DNA of 64,000 bases. Origin: Epinephelus fuscoguttatus. Its lineage: Eukaryota; Chordata; Actinopteri; Perciformes; Serranidae. The notes under the pieces are model-generated. The model was not told the DNA's origin and made no database searches. It was given only the letters and a program-made list of their open reading frames with translations. Shown here piece by piece: positions 23,201-33,806 of the stretch. The DNA lies in the NCBI RefSeq assembly GCF_011397635.1, contig NC_064761.1, forward strand, positions 36,792,143 to 36,856,142. The letters run 5' to 3'. Every line of letters starts with the position of its first letter. The stretch's first letter is position 1. A program made the translations under genes and the position numbers.

Positions 23201-26191
23201 AGCAGTCCACTTTATTGCCAGTCAGATGCTTCTTCCCAAAGCTACCGGCCTGGGCGGCTGCACGGTGGTCAGTTATTATCGGATCCTTCTTCAGAAAGCT
23301 GCAGAATATGAGCAGGAATTAACTGCCAGACCCCCAGCAACAACCCTGCTGCTGATTCCTCGCCATTTTCCAGCCAGCAGCTTCAATAATGCCACACTTT
23401 CTGCCTCAGGTCTTCTTTCCCAGTCACTTCAAAGGTAACGGCTTTCAGAAGCTACTGGTGACAGTCGCTTTCTGTCTGATAATTGTTAGTATTTTATAAA
23501 TGTGTAAGGGAACACAGAAGTTCAGTACAGTTCGGTGCAAGATCGGTGCAGCAATAAAAAAAACTCAAAGGCATAAGGGTATATTTCTTTTCATGTATTT
23601 TTAAAAGGCAATAGGGCCAAAGCCAAAATCCTGCTGCTGGGGACTTAAGTCGATTTTTTTTTTTCCACTGGCAACTTTGGTACACCATTTATTCTAAAAG
23701 ATAAGGAACAGCTCAAAGACTTCTGTGTTACAGTAAACAAACACTTTCCCAAAAGATAACAACAGGCTGTGAAACTAAAAATCATCTCTTATGATATGAA
23801 CTGAAAATACAAATAAATAGAATAATAAAAAATACAACTTGTGCATTAGAAGGATTGTTACAATTACTTCCACCGTGGCTATATTTAAATATTCAGAGCA
23901 CCCAAACATCTGTCATCCTGGTGAACGGTGAATCTGGGTGATGCCGTCGAATGTGCGTTAGCATGTTGAATGTGTTACCATTTACATCCTCTAAAACGAT
24001 GGAGCAACTGTAACACACCATCTTAGTTTTATTTTAGGGTTCATGCAGATCCTTAAAGCCAAAGATTCGTGGCGAGATGAGCAGGAACAGGCAACTACTC
24101 ACAATGCACTGTTCTACAATGTTCTAAAAACCTCCCGGTTCACACCAATGCAACTAGATGAGATGGTGTGTCATCTCTATGCAACAACTCTCTGTACTTA
24201 GGTTCTGATTTGCAGCTTTCCAGACTTATTTTGTGGCTGAAAATAACTTGTAGCTTCTTAAAATATGAATGAGGATAGTGATAGTGAGATACTGGCTACA
24301 GTTGCATTTGTAGTAATGAGATGCGGAAATTAAATGGCATTTAATTTGTTTTATGGCCATTACATTACATTTATTTAATTGTTCACTCTTGTGACATGTC
24401 TTGACAGTTGCTTTCGATTTGTATCCTAGTTCACAGAACCAAGATGGCTCCCTTGCTCCCACTCCTCCATGGGAACAGTCACTAGGACTAGTAACTTCAT
24501 CAGCAGAGCAGGAGGATGACCGCAGCACCCAGGACAGCGGAAATGAGAACAGCAGACAAACACCAGATCATGCACAGAGAGGCTGCTCGCAGAACCCTAA
24601 AGTCACAGAGGAGAGAGCGCTGTCAGCTCTTCTTTCTTTAGAGTGCAGCTCTTCCAGTGGTCCGTCATTTGCCAAATACCCGTTATCATGTGTTGAGAAA
24701 CCTGTTGGAAACACCCCCATCCTGAAGACTTGGTTCAGTCCTCCTCCACCTGGCCACAATACCTCCAAGGATTTATCTACCAAAACATTTTTGTCAGACT
24801 CCCTGGCTTGGGAAGATTTGCCTTTCTCTGAGAGTCTTTCAGAGTTTTTGTGTGAGGAAAACAAAGACTTCAACAAACAAACTGAGCTACATCAAAATGT
24901 GCAAAATCAAAAAGAGACATCAAAAAACAACCTGGAAATCAATTCACAAGACAAGAGCGTATCACATAAATCTGTTTGTCAAAGTGATCCGCAGATAACA
25001 GACAGCCATTCACAGATATTACAGGATATCACCCACACACCTGCACCGAGTGGAGGAGACAGAGATCGTTTATCTGACCAGGTATATAAGGACCCTCTTG
25101 GATGTGCAAGCACAAGTCAAGCCAGAAACGTTTGTTTCCATGAGGGTAATCAGGAGTATAAGAAAGAACATTCTCTCTCTTTTGAAAATGAAGAGGAAGA
25201 GGAGCTCGAAGGGGACACCTATAATTGTTCGGCAGACTTATTCGGTAGCTCACTCGTAATCGATGTGAGCACAAACAAGCTCAACACACATGCAGAAACT
25301 GACCGGACAACCACAGAAGCTCGCCCGCCGCTTCCCGAACCAAGAAAAAAGCACATGAGGAGTGAAAAGGCGACACATTTAACACCTGACGAAGTGACTC
25401 TGAAAAGTAAAAAATGCATTAACAGACGCAGTTTAATTCCAACAGACACACAAGATCTTGACTTCATCCCTGCCTCTCAGTCCACCCCCATTGTAAAAGT
25501 AGGTGTTGTGACAGGCTCACACAGAACCTTGACATTAGCTGAAGTCAGTCCACAACCTGACAGTCAAGATTCTGGTGCCTTTAACAGACGTCTGCCTGAA
25601 TTGGACAGTAAAAAGAGCACTACCTTTTCTCTGTGTAAATTAAACTGTGTCAGTGCTAACCAGCTGGCCCAGAGTGTCAGAGAGTCTACCAAAGAAAACT
25701 CTGCGTGGAGTTTGACACCAAGCCGACACAGATTTACCCCAAAAAGGAGGTTCTGGAAACCACACAAGCATAAAGACCATCCGAGAGTCCACATAGGGGC
25801 TCCAGGGTCAACCGGAAGGATCCACCACAAATGGGACTCAAGTGATTGTGATGCGACTGTCTATGATTGTGAAGACAATGAAGTAATTGTTCCTCCAACT
25901 CCTACTGCTGAAAGACAACTGAGTGCAAAGCTCAGAAGAAAAAGGTGGACTGGTAACAGCAGCAGTAACTTTGGTTGTTGTTGGGAAGGGCAGCAGGGAG
26001 ATGGAGTTAACTGTAAAAGAACTCTTTTGGATCAAACTCTTTCATCATCACAGAAAGGTCTGGCACAAACAGGAAATTGTGACAGTGAGAAGGTTGATGA
26101 GGGGAGTCTGGATGGGTCTAATTGTTACCCCCTTAATGATGAGAATGAGGCATGTGATTGGTCTAGAGATCTATTCTCTGATTCGGTCTGA
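17251..26191 (+). CDS. ddias: DNA damage-induced apoptosis suppressor (noxin homologue)
   Basis: Vertebrate anti-apoptotic, genome-stability protein with an N-terminal OB-fold related to the C-terminal DNA-binding domain of RPA1. Coding exons: 17251-17372, 17591-17752, 19363-19462, 23136-23434, 24430-26191; 2,445 bases, 814 residues, phases 2, 2, 0, 2. The start ATG opens M-S-V-R-R-A-L, like the mammalian N-terminus. A zinc ribbon is visible as C25-x2-C28 and C44-x2-C47, with F-Y-P before and F-S-R-I after the first pair. The last exon is 1,762 bases without interruption and encodes a disordered, Ser-rich tail. The tail keeps short motifs shared with the human protein: [10 protein letters not shown] at 355-364, SADLF at 495-499, [11 protein letters not shown] at 572-582 and DLFSDSV at the end. 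Human DDIAS is 998 residues, so the fish tail is shorter. An ATTAAA at 26,511 may be its polyadenylation signal. Confidence 0.9.
17841..18806. mobile_element. 'ggtccagtgtgtaggat' MITE, copy 1, with nested insertion
   Basis: Left end aaaggagcagtgtgtaggat; right end has reverse complement ttaaaggtccagtgcgtaga. Outer flanks are the familiar body: 'tctagtggtgtggattgcag' at the left and 'gggtcattctaaggtaacaa' at the right. From about 17,933 (ggggcagtattcacaaagct) to about 18,620 a second element interrupts it. Three more copies of the outer MITE occur in this window (28,035; 32,367; 50,628). Lies in the ddias intron between exons 2 and 3. Confidence 0.7.
19946..20322. mobile_element. hAT-type MITE with perfect 8-bp target duplication
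   Basis: Ends are TAGGACTGGCA and TGGCAGCCCTA. The same eight bases, TTCATGAG, stand immediately before (19,938-19,945) and after (20,323-20,330). The body is built of 'gtcgactaatcg' words in both orientations. 377 bp, no coding frame. Lies in ddias intron 3. Confidence 0.85.
20470..21290 (+). mobile_element. L2-type LINE fragment
   Basis: Translation of 20,630-20,992 gives [48 protein letters not shown] and then a frame change. These are the classic last blocks of L2-clade reverse transcriptase ORFs. The tail 'tttgagtgttctgaaaggca' and 'taaataaaatgcattagtat' closes it. The copy is 5' truncated and frameshifted near 20,815. Same strand as ddias, in intron 3. Confidence 0.8.
21291..22249. other. 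ddias intron sequence without recognised content
   Basis: AT-rich unique-looking sequence. About 21,905-22,020 has loose repeats of 'ttcttact' and 'acttattc'. I see no gene, RNA or element boundary. Confidence 0.3.
22250..22560 (+). repeat. Dispersed repeat with two related halves
   Basis: Contains ctgtaccaaattccgtggca and atcgatccaacagctgtcga, then a second related half with 'gtacaaaatattttgccaat' and 'ccatccagtagatggtagga'. I recognise this as a high-copy percomorph repeat in which two related halves follow each other. Confidence 0.5.
22562..23075 (-). mobile_element. LINE 3' end, minus strand
   Basis: The minus-strand translation of 23,075-22,824 reads [34 protein letters not shown], then T-L-P-A-H-V-R and FKKTLKQWL. 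This is the C-terminal end of a non-LTR retrotransposon ORF. A 3' UTR and an A-rich tail follow (poly-T at about 22,567-22,582 on the plus strand). It ends only about 60 bases before ddias exon 4, so it forms much of the approach to that acceptor. Confidence 0.7.
23435..24429 (+). other. Last intron of ddias
   Basis: No repeat family or RNA gene recognised. The acceptor used is cctag at 24,425-24,429. The nearby 'ttgacag' would bring an in-frame stop and is not used. Confidence 0.5.
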
Positions 26192-26510
26192 GAGTTTCAG
26201 GCCAGCAAGCTATGATAGACCAGTGGTTCTAAAACAGGGGTCCCTAAGAGTTTCAAGGGTCCCCAGAAAAATGGGGAATAGTATTTTTCAGTATTTAATT
26301 TGTTATAGAAGTGAGCCCAATCTGAGTAATCGTCATAAAGCTGAAAACACACTGGTACCCCTGCATCATGTGCCGCCCCTAGCACACACTGGACGTGTTG
26401 CACTGTAGCTTGTCAACAGACGACCACGCAAAGTTGTTACTACTTTTACTGAAAGATCTGTACTTCCTCCACCTCTGCATTAGCTTATAATCATGTATGG
26501 AGAGCGCCTA

Positions 26511-26516
26511 ATTAAA
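26511..26516 (+). terminator. Possible polyadenylation signal of ddias
   Basis: ATTAAA, the commonest variant signal, 320 bases after the ddias stop codon. No AATAAA was seen between the stop and this point. Confidence 0.35.
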
Positions 26517-26929
26517 CTTGATTTCTCACCTGAAGAGCCAACCTCCAGGGCTATGACTTGCCAATAGCTTTTTGGTCATTGCCTTTATAATGACAGGATT
26601 ATCATCATCATCTTTCTCATACATGAGACACAGCAACAGCAACAAAGTTCTTTTTATACATCAATGGTGAAGAGAGGAGTCGAGCTGCTACGGGAGCTGG
26701 TATGTACAAGAGAACAAGTGGGGGAAAAATGCATTTAATTCCAGGGTGGGCAAGGCTCATCCAGGAGCATCAACACGCGTCTAGCTGCTACCAGTGTGGG
26801 GTTGTACTTTGAAAATAATAGGGACGTATTTTTTGACGTGCAGCATTCTCTGCTAGTGTGTTTTAGCTTTAAGAGCAACTTTTCTGATCACAGGTCTCAC
26901 TTCCTTCACGGTTATCTCCTTAAAGGGAA

Positions 26930-27842
26930 ATTTCAGTTTATTTCAACCTGTCTCCTATCGTCCTAAATGTGTTTCAAGTGACTAGCCTAGATACAGCCGG
27001 GGCGCATAGTAGTGTCAGACCTGTTAAAACGTAAGTGAACAGACATAGTTCAAGTTCAAAGTTAGTCCACTAAACAAGCTTTTTTTTCCCACAAAGACCG
27101 CCTCATATCGTTAGGATAAATGTCAGAGAACATATAGAAAACGACATGTAAACGTGTTGTCTTACCTTACCGGTGTGCTGCCATGTTTGTTTACCATTTA
27201 GCTCTGCTTTCCAAAACGCGGCAGAAATATCGCGAGAACAAGCAGCAATCTCATACCGTGCCTGAAATCTGGCGAGCTCTAGATAAAGCCCAGCTGGATA
27301 CTACTTCAGGTGGAGGTGTCTTGTCCTCGGTCACATCCAGACCTTGAAAATAAGGCTGCAACCAGTCCCATTCCTTGCAACAGAGGCATTCCTCTTCTGT
27401 GGGCACTGGGGCACAGCATTCACAGGTACACCACCAATCTCCAGAGCTACGCAGCCTTGCAGCAGCCATTCCTCCTCTCTCGTCCTCTACCTGTTGTGCC
27501 TCTCTCTCTCCTCCTCCGTTCTTCAATTTCACGAAGCTCTTCGTCAGTGTATTCTGGCTCAAATAAATAAGGGCGGCCATCAAACTCTGCAAAATCAAAT
27601 TCCTCCTCCACAAAGTCGAAGTCTGGCAAAAAGTCAGTCATTATTCTATAAATCTTTCGTAAAATAAATGAATGAACTTTTCAGGCTACTGTCCGGTTCT
27701 GCCTTCCAGCTGTTGCTGCTTGTTCTCGCGAGATTTCAGGCACAGTATGAAATCGCTGCTTGTTCTCGTGATATTTCGGCCATGCTTTGGAAAGCAGAGC
27801 TAGATGGTAAACAAACACGGCAGCACACCGGTAAGGTACAAT
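26930..27842. mobile_element. Fold-back transposon carrying a P2X7-tail-like coding remnant
   Basis: Arms at about 27,168-27,281 and 27,720-27,840 are inverted copies: left accggtgtgctgccatgttt, right aaacacggcagcacaccggt, with further matching blocks such as 'ctctgctttcc' and 'gcgagaacaagcagc'. The sequence at 26,930-27,165 (tttatttcaacctgtctcct onward) belongs to the same family as I know it from other fish. The right-hand counterpart of that outer part is missing, because another repeat begins at about 27,845. The loop holds the broken coding region given separately. Confidence 0.7.
27310..27641 (-). pseudogene. Broken ORF resembling the P2X7 cytoplasmic Cys-rich domain
   Basis: Minus strand, two frames. 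The first (from 27,641) starts MTDFLPDFDFVEEEFDFAE and continues RPYLFEPEYTDEELREIEER into an Arg-rich stretch, then stops. The second frame, overlapping it, continues RSSGDWWCTCECCAPVPTEE, then E-C-L-C-C-K-E-W-D. The C-x-C-x2-C-x3-PTEEE-C-x-C-C pattern is that of the zinc-binding 'ballast' region of P2X7 receptors and of many fish proteins named P2X7-like. One frameshift near 27,450-27,500 joins the halves in an intact relative. No membrane segments are present, so this is not a receptor. It lies inside a fold-back element and is probably a dead copy of a mobile gene. Confidence 0.6.
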
Positions 27843-27859
27843 TTAGACTTATCAGTTAT

Positions 27860-28012
27860 CAATCAATTAACCTGCATGTCTTTGGACTGTGGGAGGAAGC
27901 TGGAGTACCTGGAGAAAACCCACGCTGACTCAGGGAGAACATGCAAACTTTGCACAGAAGGTCTCCCCTGCCCTGGATTCGAACCCCCCACCCTGGCCTC
28001 TTGCTGTAAGGT
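27860..28012. repeat. Common fish repeat ('acatgcaggttaatt' family), copy 1
   Basis: Reads aattaacctgcatgtctttg, then actgtgggaggaagctggag, then ggagaacatgcaaactttgc and an ending with cctggattcgaacccccc. One of the most familiar dispersed repeats of fish. A second, split copy is at about 36,690-37,495. Confidence 0.7.
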
Positions 28013-28090
28013 ACATACATACATACATATATGTATGTATGTATGTATCTGCCAATATATTCCCCTGAATCCTGCACACTGGACCTTTAA
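28010..28090. repeat. Palindromic tetranucleotide repeat and end of a 'ggtccagtgtg' MITE
   Basis: tacatacatacatacata runs directly into tatgtatgtatgtatgtat, a self-complementary microsatellite. It is followed by ctgccaatatattcccctga and the MITE end gcacactggacctttaa (copy 2). Only the right end of the MITE is present. Confidence 0.6.
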
Positions 28091-30220
28091 ATACTGAAGG
28101 CAGGAGAAAGACCGTTGAGAGGCACTACAGGAGAGGAGCCACCTCATCTTCCGTTATTTGCACTTTATGTTTAAAAATGTGATAATTGGTGGGTTTAGCT
28201 GCCTTGGGCAAACTCATCACTAAAAGTTTGTAAAATCAAGCATACAGCCATTAGATTTCCATTGACAAACATTTGCAGTAGGTTTTAATGTTTGTCAAAA
28301 TGAGTCAAGCTCCTCTGCGCAAAAATTCCCATTTCCAGTGTTACAGATAATTAAACCTACCACGTAGCCTTAAACCATCTTTTTACTTTGCACTTGTACT
28401 TACCTACTGGCAAAATGTAGATGAACCTAACTCGCATGAATTGAAGTGTCTGATACCTGTAGACACAGAGTAAAATAGGTGCATTAAAGATCTCAGCACT
28501 AAAGTTTTGTAAAAATGGAACTGGGTTAAGAAAGTAACAGCTGGAGCTTCGTACTGTATGTGCTGGCGATGCAGGGTCACCTGGATTGGCATTATGCCAG
28601 TCTCTTTGGTCGATCTTTTCTATCTGAAGTGCCATGTGTACATTTGTACAGAGATATCGAGAGCTGAAGGGTATTTTTCAGCCTGGATCCTATTTTCCCA
28701 TGTGTGTGTGTCTAAGTGACTGATGGGAACAATGTTTTTTTAAGTTGGTCCAGTGTTGTAATCAATGTAATCAAATGGGGCATGCTCACACCATTCCTTT
28801 ACGTCCAATGAAAGTGTTTGTTTTTGCCACTGACGGGCACAGATTGTTATTACGAGTGTCTGACAAGATTATTGAAAGGATCCCTACAGAGATAGACGTT
28901 CTTGTGAAGGAGTAAATACCTTTTTGTTTATCTGAAAAAGCCCCTAAATCACCAAACCCACCAGACTCCACTTAAATAAACAGTAAATGTATCATAAAAC
29001 ACACTTTATTTAAAGGCAACAAACTGCTAAAACCTGTCTAGGTTAGCCTTTCCACTGTTCCAACAATCACCAGCTCTGGTCTGGCTGAAATAAACCCTTA
29101 ATTTACCCATTGGTGGGTTTTGGGATGGCAGTTTTGGGGCTGTTTCTGGTTCAACAAAAAGGTTCTAACCCTTTATCCAAACAGTGTTAGATTGTTTTGT
29201 TTCGCCACTGGTAAAAGAAAAGAAGCTTTTCAGAATACGTGACCTCAATAGTTGCTGTCTTACATGAAAGACGTTAAATAGTCTAGGTTTTTGTCAAGTC
29301 ATCTCTTACTCGTAGCTGAAAATCTTGCAGCAGCATCAGAAAGAGCTGATTCCAGATCTGCAGTTGCCGGTAACTGTCTACCTACAGTGAGTGAGCCACA
29401 GGAGGGCATGTGTCTGCCTCAGGCTGGACACCTTAGTCTAAAGGACTGTCTTAAAGTAATAGAAATGACAGACCTGAGTTTCTATGAGGAGGTGTAAAAG
29501 CAGCTGTGTCAGAGGGAGCAGACTGCAAGGAGGGAAGGTGGCTTCTAGAAATTATTTGTGTTCAGCTTATACCACATGCAGTAATATCTCCAAGGTGATA
29601 TGTGAATGTAAAATATGAGCTTTGTTTAGAAAAGAAGTGTTTTTCAGATGAAACAGAACCCTATGAGATTGTAACCAAATAATATCCTGGCTACACCATT
29701 GGGTGGCAGCAGAGCGTCATAATGCAGGTGTCTCCTGGTAACTGCTGTCCCAACTGCACTCTGCAGATGGCTGCTGCTCAAAATGTCCACATGGACTGTA
29801 TGTGTTAAAAGTGTTGCACATGACACCTCAAGATTTCACTATATGTTTACCCATAAAAATATGACATCTTGGGTTTGAATTTTACTCGACTCGAAAGTAA
29901 GAGACACAACGTAAGAGAAAATGTAATCACAAAATCTGATGAGTCATGTTTTGTTTTTCAGAAATGTGGCTGTAGGTTTCCATTCCTGGACTTTAAAGAC
30001 TTTAAAGCCAGTACCCTACCTCTGACATTCGCTTTGACTTCAGTATGAACATTTCTGCTGCATGCTCAACATCACACTTACACATGCATTTACAGCAAAA
30101 CAGAGGTAGGACATCAATGACTTGGGTCTTGTTTTGTTTTTCAGATAGGTTTCCATCCCTAGAAAACAATTGTCAAGGTTTATTAAGACTGAACATAAGT
30201 CTTAACACGTAATGCTCTGC
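28091..30220. other. Intergenic sequence without recognised genes
   Basis: No RNA gene or clear transposon. Short open frames at 28,357-28,635 (minus) and 29,291-29,497 (plus) have no recognisable features and are treated as chance. Confidence 0.3.
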
Positions 30221-30224
30221 CCAT

Positions 30225-30370
30225 GGATGGATTACTGAATGGGTCTACCAGACACAGGCCCAGGGGCCCAAAGTATCATGGTCCTTGATCCAAACCAGGA
30301 GGAGACTCAAAATGACCACAAAGAAATGTAAAACAAATACAAAGAGACACAAAATGACTACGAAGAAGTG
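30225..30370 (+). repeat. Dispersed repeat with 'gacacaaaatgac' units, copy 1
   Basis: Starts ggatggattactgaatgggt and continues with ggcccaggggcccaaagtat into tandem units like aaagagacacaaaatgacta. A longer copy lies at 40,285-40,620, directly before the first coding exon of the kinesin gene. Confidence 0.6.
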
Positions 30371-30949
30371 CAAAACAGCTGCTTGCTGCAGCTTTTCCAT
30401 ATACCATCTATTGGTGTGTGGACAAGGGAACTTGCAGCCTGTGTAGCTTTGGAGAAACATTTATTGTAAATTGGAAAGACGAGAACTTTGCTGACTTGTA
30501 GTGATTTGAAATTGTATGGAAATTATGTACTGCTGTATTTTAATATATGTATTTATTTTTGTATTACTACTTATTTGTCAATTATTGTGCTGGCTTGGGG
30601 GAAACACACATATTTGTTAAATAGTTAATGTATACGTTTTATGTTAATGTGATAAATCCAATAAAAAGAGGAGGACAGAAATTACGCCTTTCCAACATGA
30701 TACAAAGGCGTACTGCCACGAAATATCGTCCCTATCCGTCCAAATAGTGCTTGAACATCATTTAAAATTTTGTCTGCACCAAGTTTAAGAAAGAGACTGA
30801 ATAAGTTAATGAAAAGCACATTTGCTGTGTTTTTGTGTTACAGGACATTAAAAGTATGTTTTCTAGTCTTTTCAAAATGACCAGAAACAGAGGTCCTCAC
30901 ATGGTCACTGTCCACTGATGGTCCTCTGTTTGTGTGTGTGTGTGTAAGG

Positions 30950-31250
30950 GGCCGCACACATCAAATACCAGAGTGATGCTGCGGCAGCACGCACATTTTC
31001 ACAAGCACCTTTTTTTCAGGGTGCTACGGCTGCGTCCTGAGATAAACTGAGTTTCACATTTGGAACACAGCAGCGCGGACTGCATGTCATGTGATGAGGA
31101 CCAACCAATCACAGCCAACAGATATATTATATATATATATATATAATATTATATATTATATATTTCCCAGAGCTTTAAATCTGTCCGGACACAAACTGCC
31201 GCCGCGCTCTTGAAAGTTGGCACAGAAAAGGTGCAAGAGTAGCACCCTGT
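30950..31250. repeat. Repeat-like segment split by an AT microsatellite
   Basis: From ggggccgcacacatcaaata to gcaccctgtacccgacct the sequence is GC-richer than its surroundings and looks element-like. It is interrupted at about 31,122-31,166 by a palindromic (AT)n tract. The two halves share the inverted words 'agggtgcta' and 'tagcaccct'. Confidence 0.35.
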
Positions 31251-32366
31251 ACCCGACCTTGTGTTTTCCAGGTGGTGGAAGTACAGCCCCTCATGTGTCC
31301 AACATTCAAAAAACTAGGCTATCAAGTTAAGTCAAAATTGGACAAATAATATCCATCCATTGGTGACAACTGCACTTTTAAATTTTGTATTTTTAATTCT
31401 TGCATGCCATGTGTGATTTTATTTTTATTTGATTTGTTGAAAATCAGAAATATGTAATGAAATAGAATTCACTGTATTATTCTGAGAATGTTTTCCACTC
31501 AAAAGTATCAGCTTTGTTTTCACTGGCCATATTGAGTGGATTATTATTTTTAATTTATAATTCAGTTTTGATATTCTTGTCTCTGTTGTTTCCATGTCGA
31601 ATGTGATTTAGGTGGGCCTTTGCTCTTCGTGCTGTGATAGACACACACCAAGGGCGTCTCTTTAAGAAAACATGTCTGTCACACTAGGCTCAAGGCAACC
31701 GCTCACTCAACCAATAAATAATTCAGGCTCCTGTGCCACTGAATTTAGACATGGCAGAGCAGAGCGAGGAGGCTGGGCAGAAACAATATCACCACTCCTC
31801 CTGCATCTTCCTGTAGTGGACGCCGGTACTTCTAAATAATCAAAAGACATTTCCCTTTTACGCTCTGAGCCTTCAGCTTGGCCCACTTTTAAAACAGGGA
31901 GGACAAGTGTATATGGGGGTCTCATCTAGTATGTGGTGAATCATGCCAGTGACATCATCCTTTTTAATCTGGTATGATTCATACACACTTCTATAGTTTA
32001 TGTGTGGTGTTTTTAGGCCATGGCTACTCTACAGAACCGTATGTTATTTCTGTACATGGATTAGACCTTGAAATCTTCATGCTGATGAATTAAATAAAGC
32101 AATTGCATCAGATAGAAGTGGAGGAGACAGAGTGGGCCTTAAGAGAGATGTAACACGTCAGGCAAATGTGTCCATGAGAAAGAGAGTAAGCAATAGGAAC
32201 AGTAGGACTGTGCAAAGAGCAAGGTCACACAACACAACTGCATTGTGTTTCACGCGGGCTGAAACCTGAGCAGCAAGTATCCTTCAACCAGATAGAGAGT
32301 TCCTGTTCTCTATCCTTTATTGCTGCTAAACCTCATGTGCAGTTGACACTGTATTTTGTCTTAAAG
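31251..32366. other. Intergenic sequence without recognised content
   Basis: No coding region, RNA gene or element end was identified. The open frame at 31,707-31,925 (minus) has no family features. Confidence 0.3.
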
Positions 32367-33806
32367 GTCCAGTGTGAAGGATTTGGGGGATATATTGGCA
32401 GAAATGGAGACTATTTTCTTTAGTGTATAATCACCTGAAAATAAGAACTGTGAGAATTAGCCATTTATAGCCTCATAAGGAGCAGGTCCTTGTCTATGGA
32501 GATCACCATGTTGCATCAGCATGTTTCTACAGTAGGCCAGAACGGACAAACAATACACTGGCTCTAGAAAGAGACATTCGTGTTTTTGCATTTTCGGGTC
32601 AGCCACCGTAGGTAGAAGCTCCTTTGCAAAGAGCAGCACTGAAAAATACAGATTTTTTTTAAAATGTAAAACTGCTTTACTCTGTGCTTTTACTGGTTTT
32701 TATTACCAGGTTCACTGGGTGATACAATAAGTATATTTTCTTTAGTGTACAATCACCTGAAAATAAGAAGTGTTACTGTTACCTTAGAATGAGCCGTTTG
32801 TATCTCCATAGGGAGCGGGTCCTTGTCCACAGAGATCACCATGTTGCACCATGGACACATTTCCCCTACAAATACAACATGCTAATGTTATTAGCATGAG
32901 CCTATGGTATTTTGCATTGTATAAATTAGCCTAGTAGCTAGCAGAGATTTCCTCTACTCATATGAAGCTAGGGACAACAGCAACATTTAACAAATGTTAC
33001 AAAATCCAGCTCCATTACAGCTCACGACTTACACTTAACACATTTTCCAAACAAAAATATAACATGCTAACATTATTAGCACAAGCCTGTGGCATTTTAC
33101 ATTGTGTAAATTAGCCTAGCGAATATATGAAGCCAGGATAAATCACACTCAAGACGTAAAATGCTATTTTGTGGAGGCTTTATTGTCTTCACAATTTATT
33201 GTTTCATATTTGTGAAATTAAAGTAAATAAAAGCTTTGTCTCCACTGAGGGAAATGATTTCACCGCAACATGTAGGTACACTTCTGGGAGGTGCACATCA
33301 GGCTATGGCAGGGGTATCCAAACTTTTTTGAATGGGGGGCCAAATAAAACAACGTGGAAATACCTAGGGGTCAACTGATTCTCGCATCAAATGGGTTTTT
33401 AAAAAAAAGTGAGACAAATGCAACCATTTTTATCTTTTCATGAACTATTACTATGTGATGTCTGTCTAGAAACTGTATGATAGTCCTGTCATTGTGAGGC
33501 GAAGGGTAAAAATGCCAAGTGATCTTGCTCTATTAACCATTATTGTGTAAAGGGCCACATATGGTATATTTTCAAAGTAAAGTCAAGGGCCGATTAAAAT
33601 TGGTCTGCAGGCCACAATTGGCCCCCGGGCAAGACTTTGGACACACCTGGGCTATGGTGTAGTGTAGGGTGTAGGCTCTACGTCAATACAGTGCTGATTC
33701 GACGCAGAAGTATAAATCCCGCTTAAACAGGGCAGGGGAATTTTCAGCTGGTTGCAATCTGCAATCCTATCCGCTAAATCTACCCAAATCTTTCACACTG
33801 GACCTT
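32367..33806. mobile_element. Cluster of 'ggtccagtgtg' MITE copies (copy 3) with nested hAT element
   Basis: Left end aaaggtccagtgtgaaggat; right end ctttcacactggacctttaa. The body word 'agtgtataatcacctgaaaa' appears near 32,421 and again as 'agtgtacaatcacctgaaaa' near 32,743. The 'gagcaggtccttgt' block also recurs, so two partial copies lie in direct tandem. A separate hAT element is inserted at 33,309-33,649. Confidence 0.65.
33309..33649. mobile_element. hAT-type MITE with perfect 8-bp target duplication
   Basis: Ends CAGGGGTATCCAAAC and a right end whose reverse complement is CAGGTGTGTCCAAAG. The eight bases GGCTATGG flank it on both sides (33,301-33,308 and 33,650-33,657). 341 bp. The interior 'ggccacaattggcccccggg' is typical of this short hAT family. 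No coding capacity. Confidence 0.85.
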
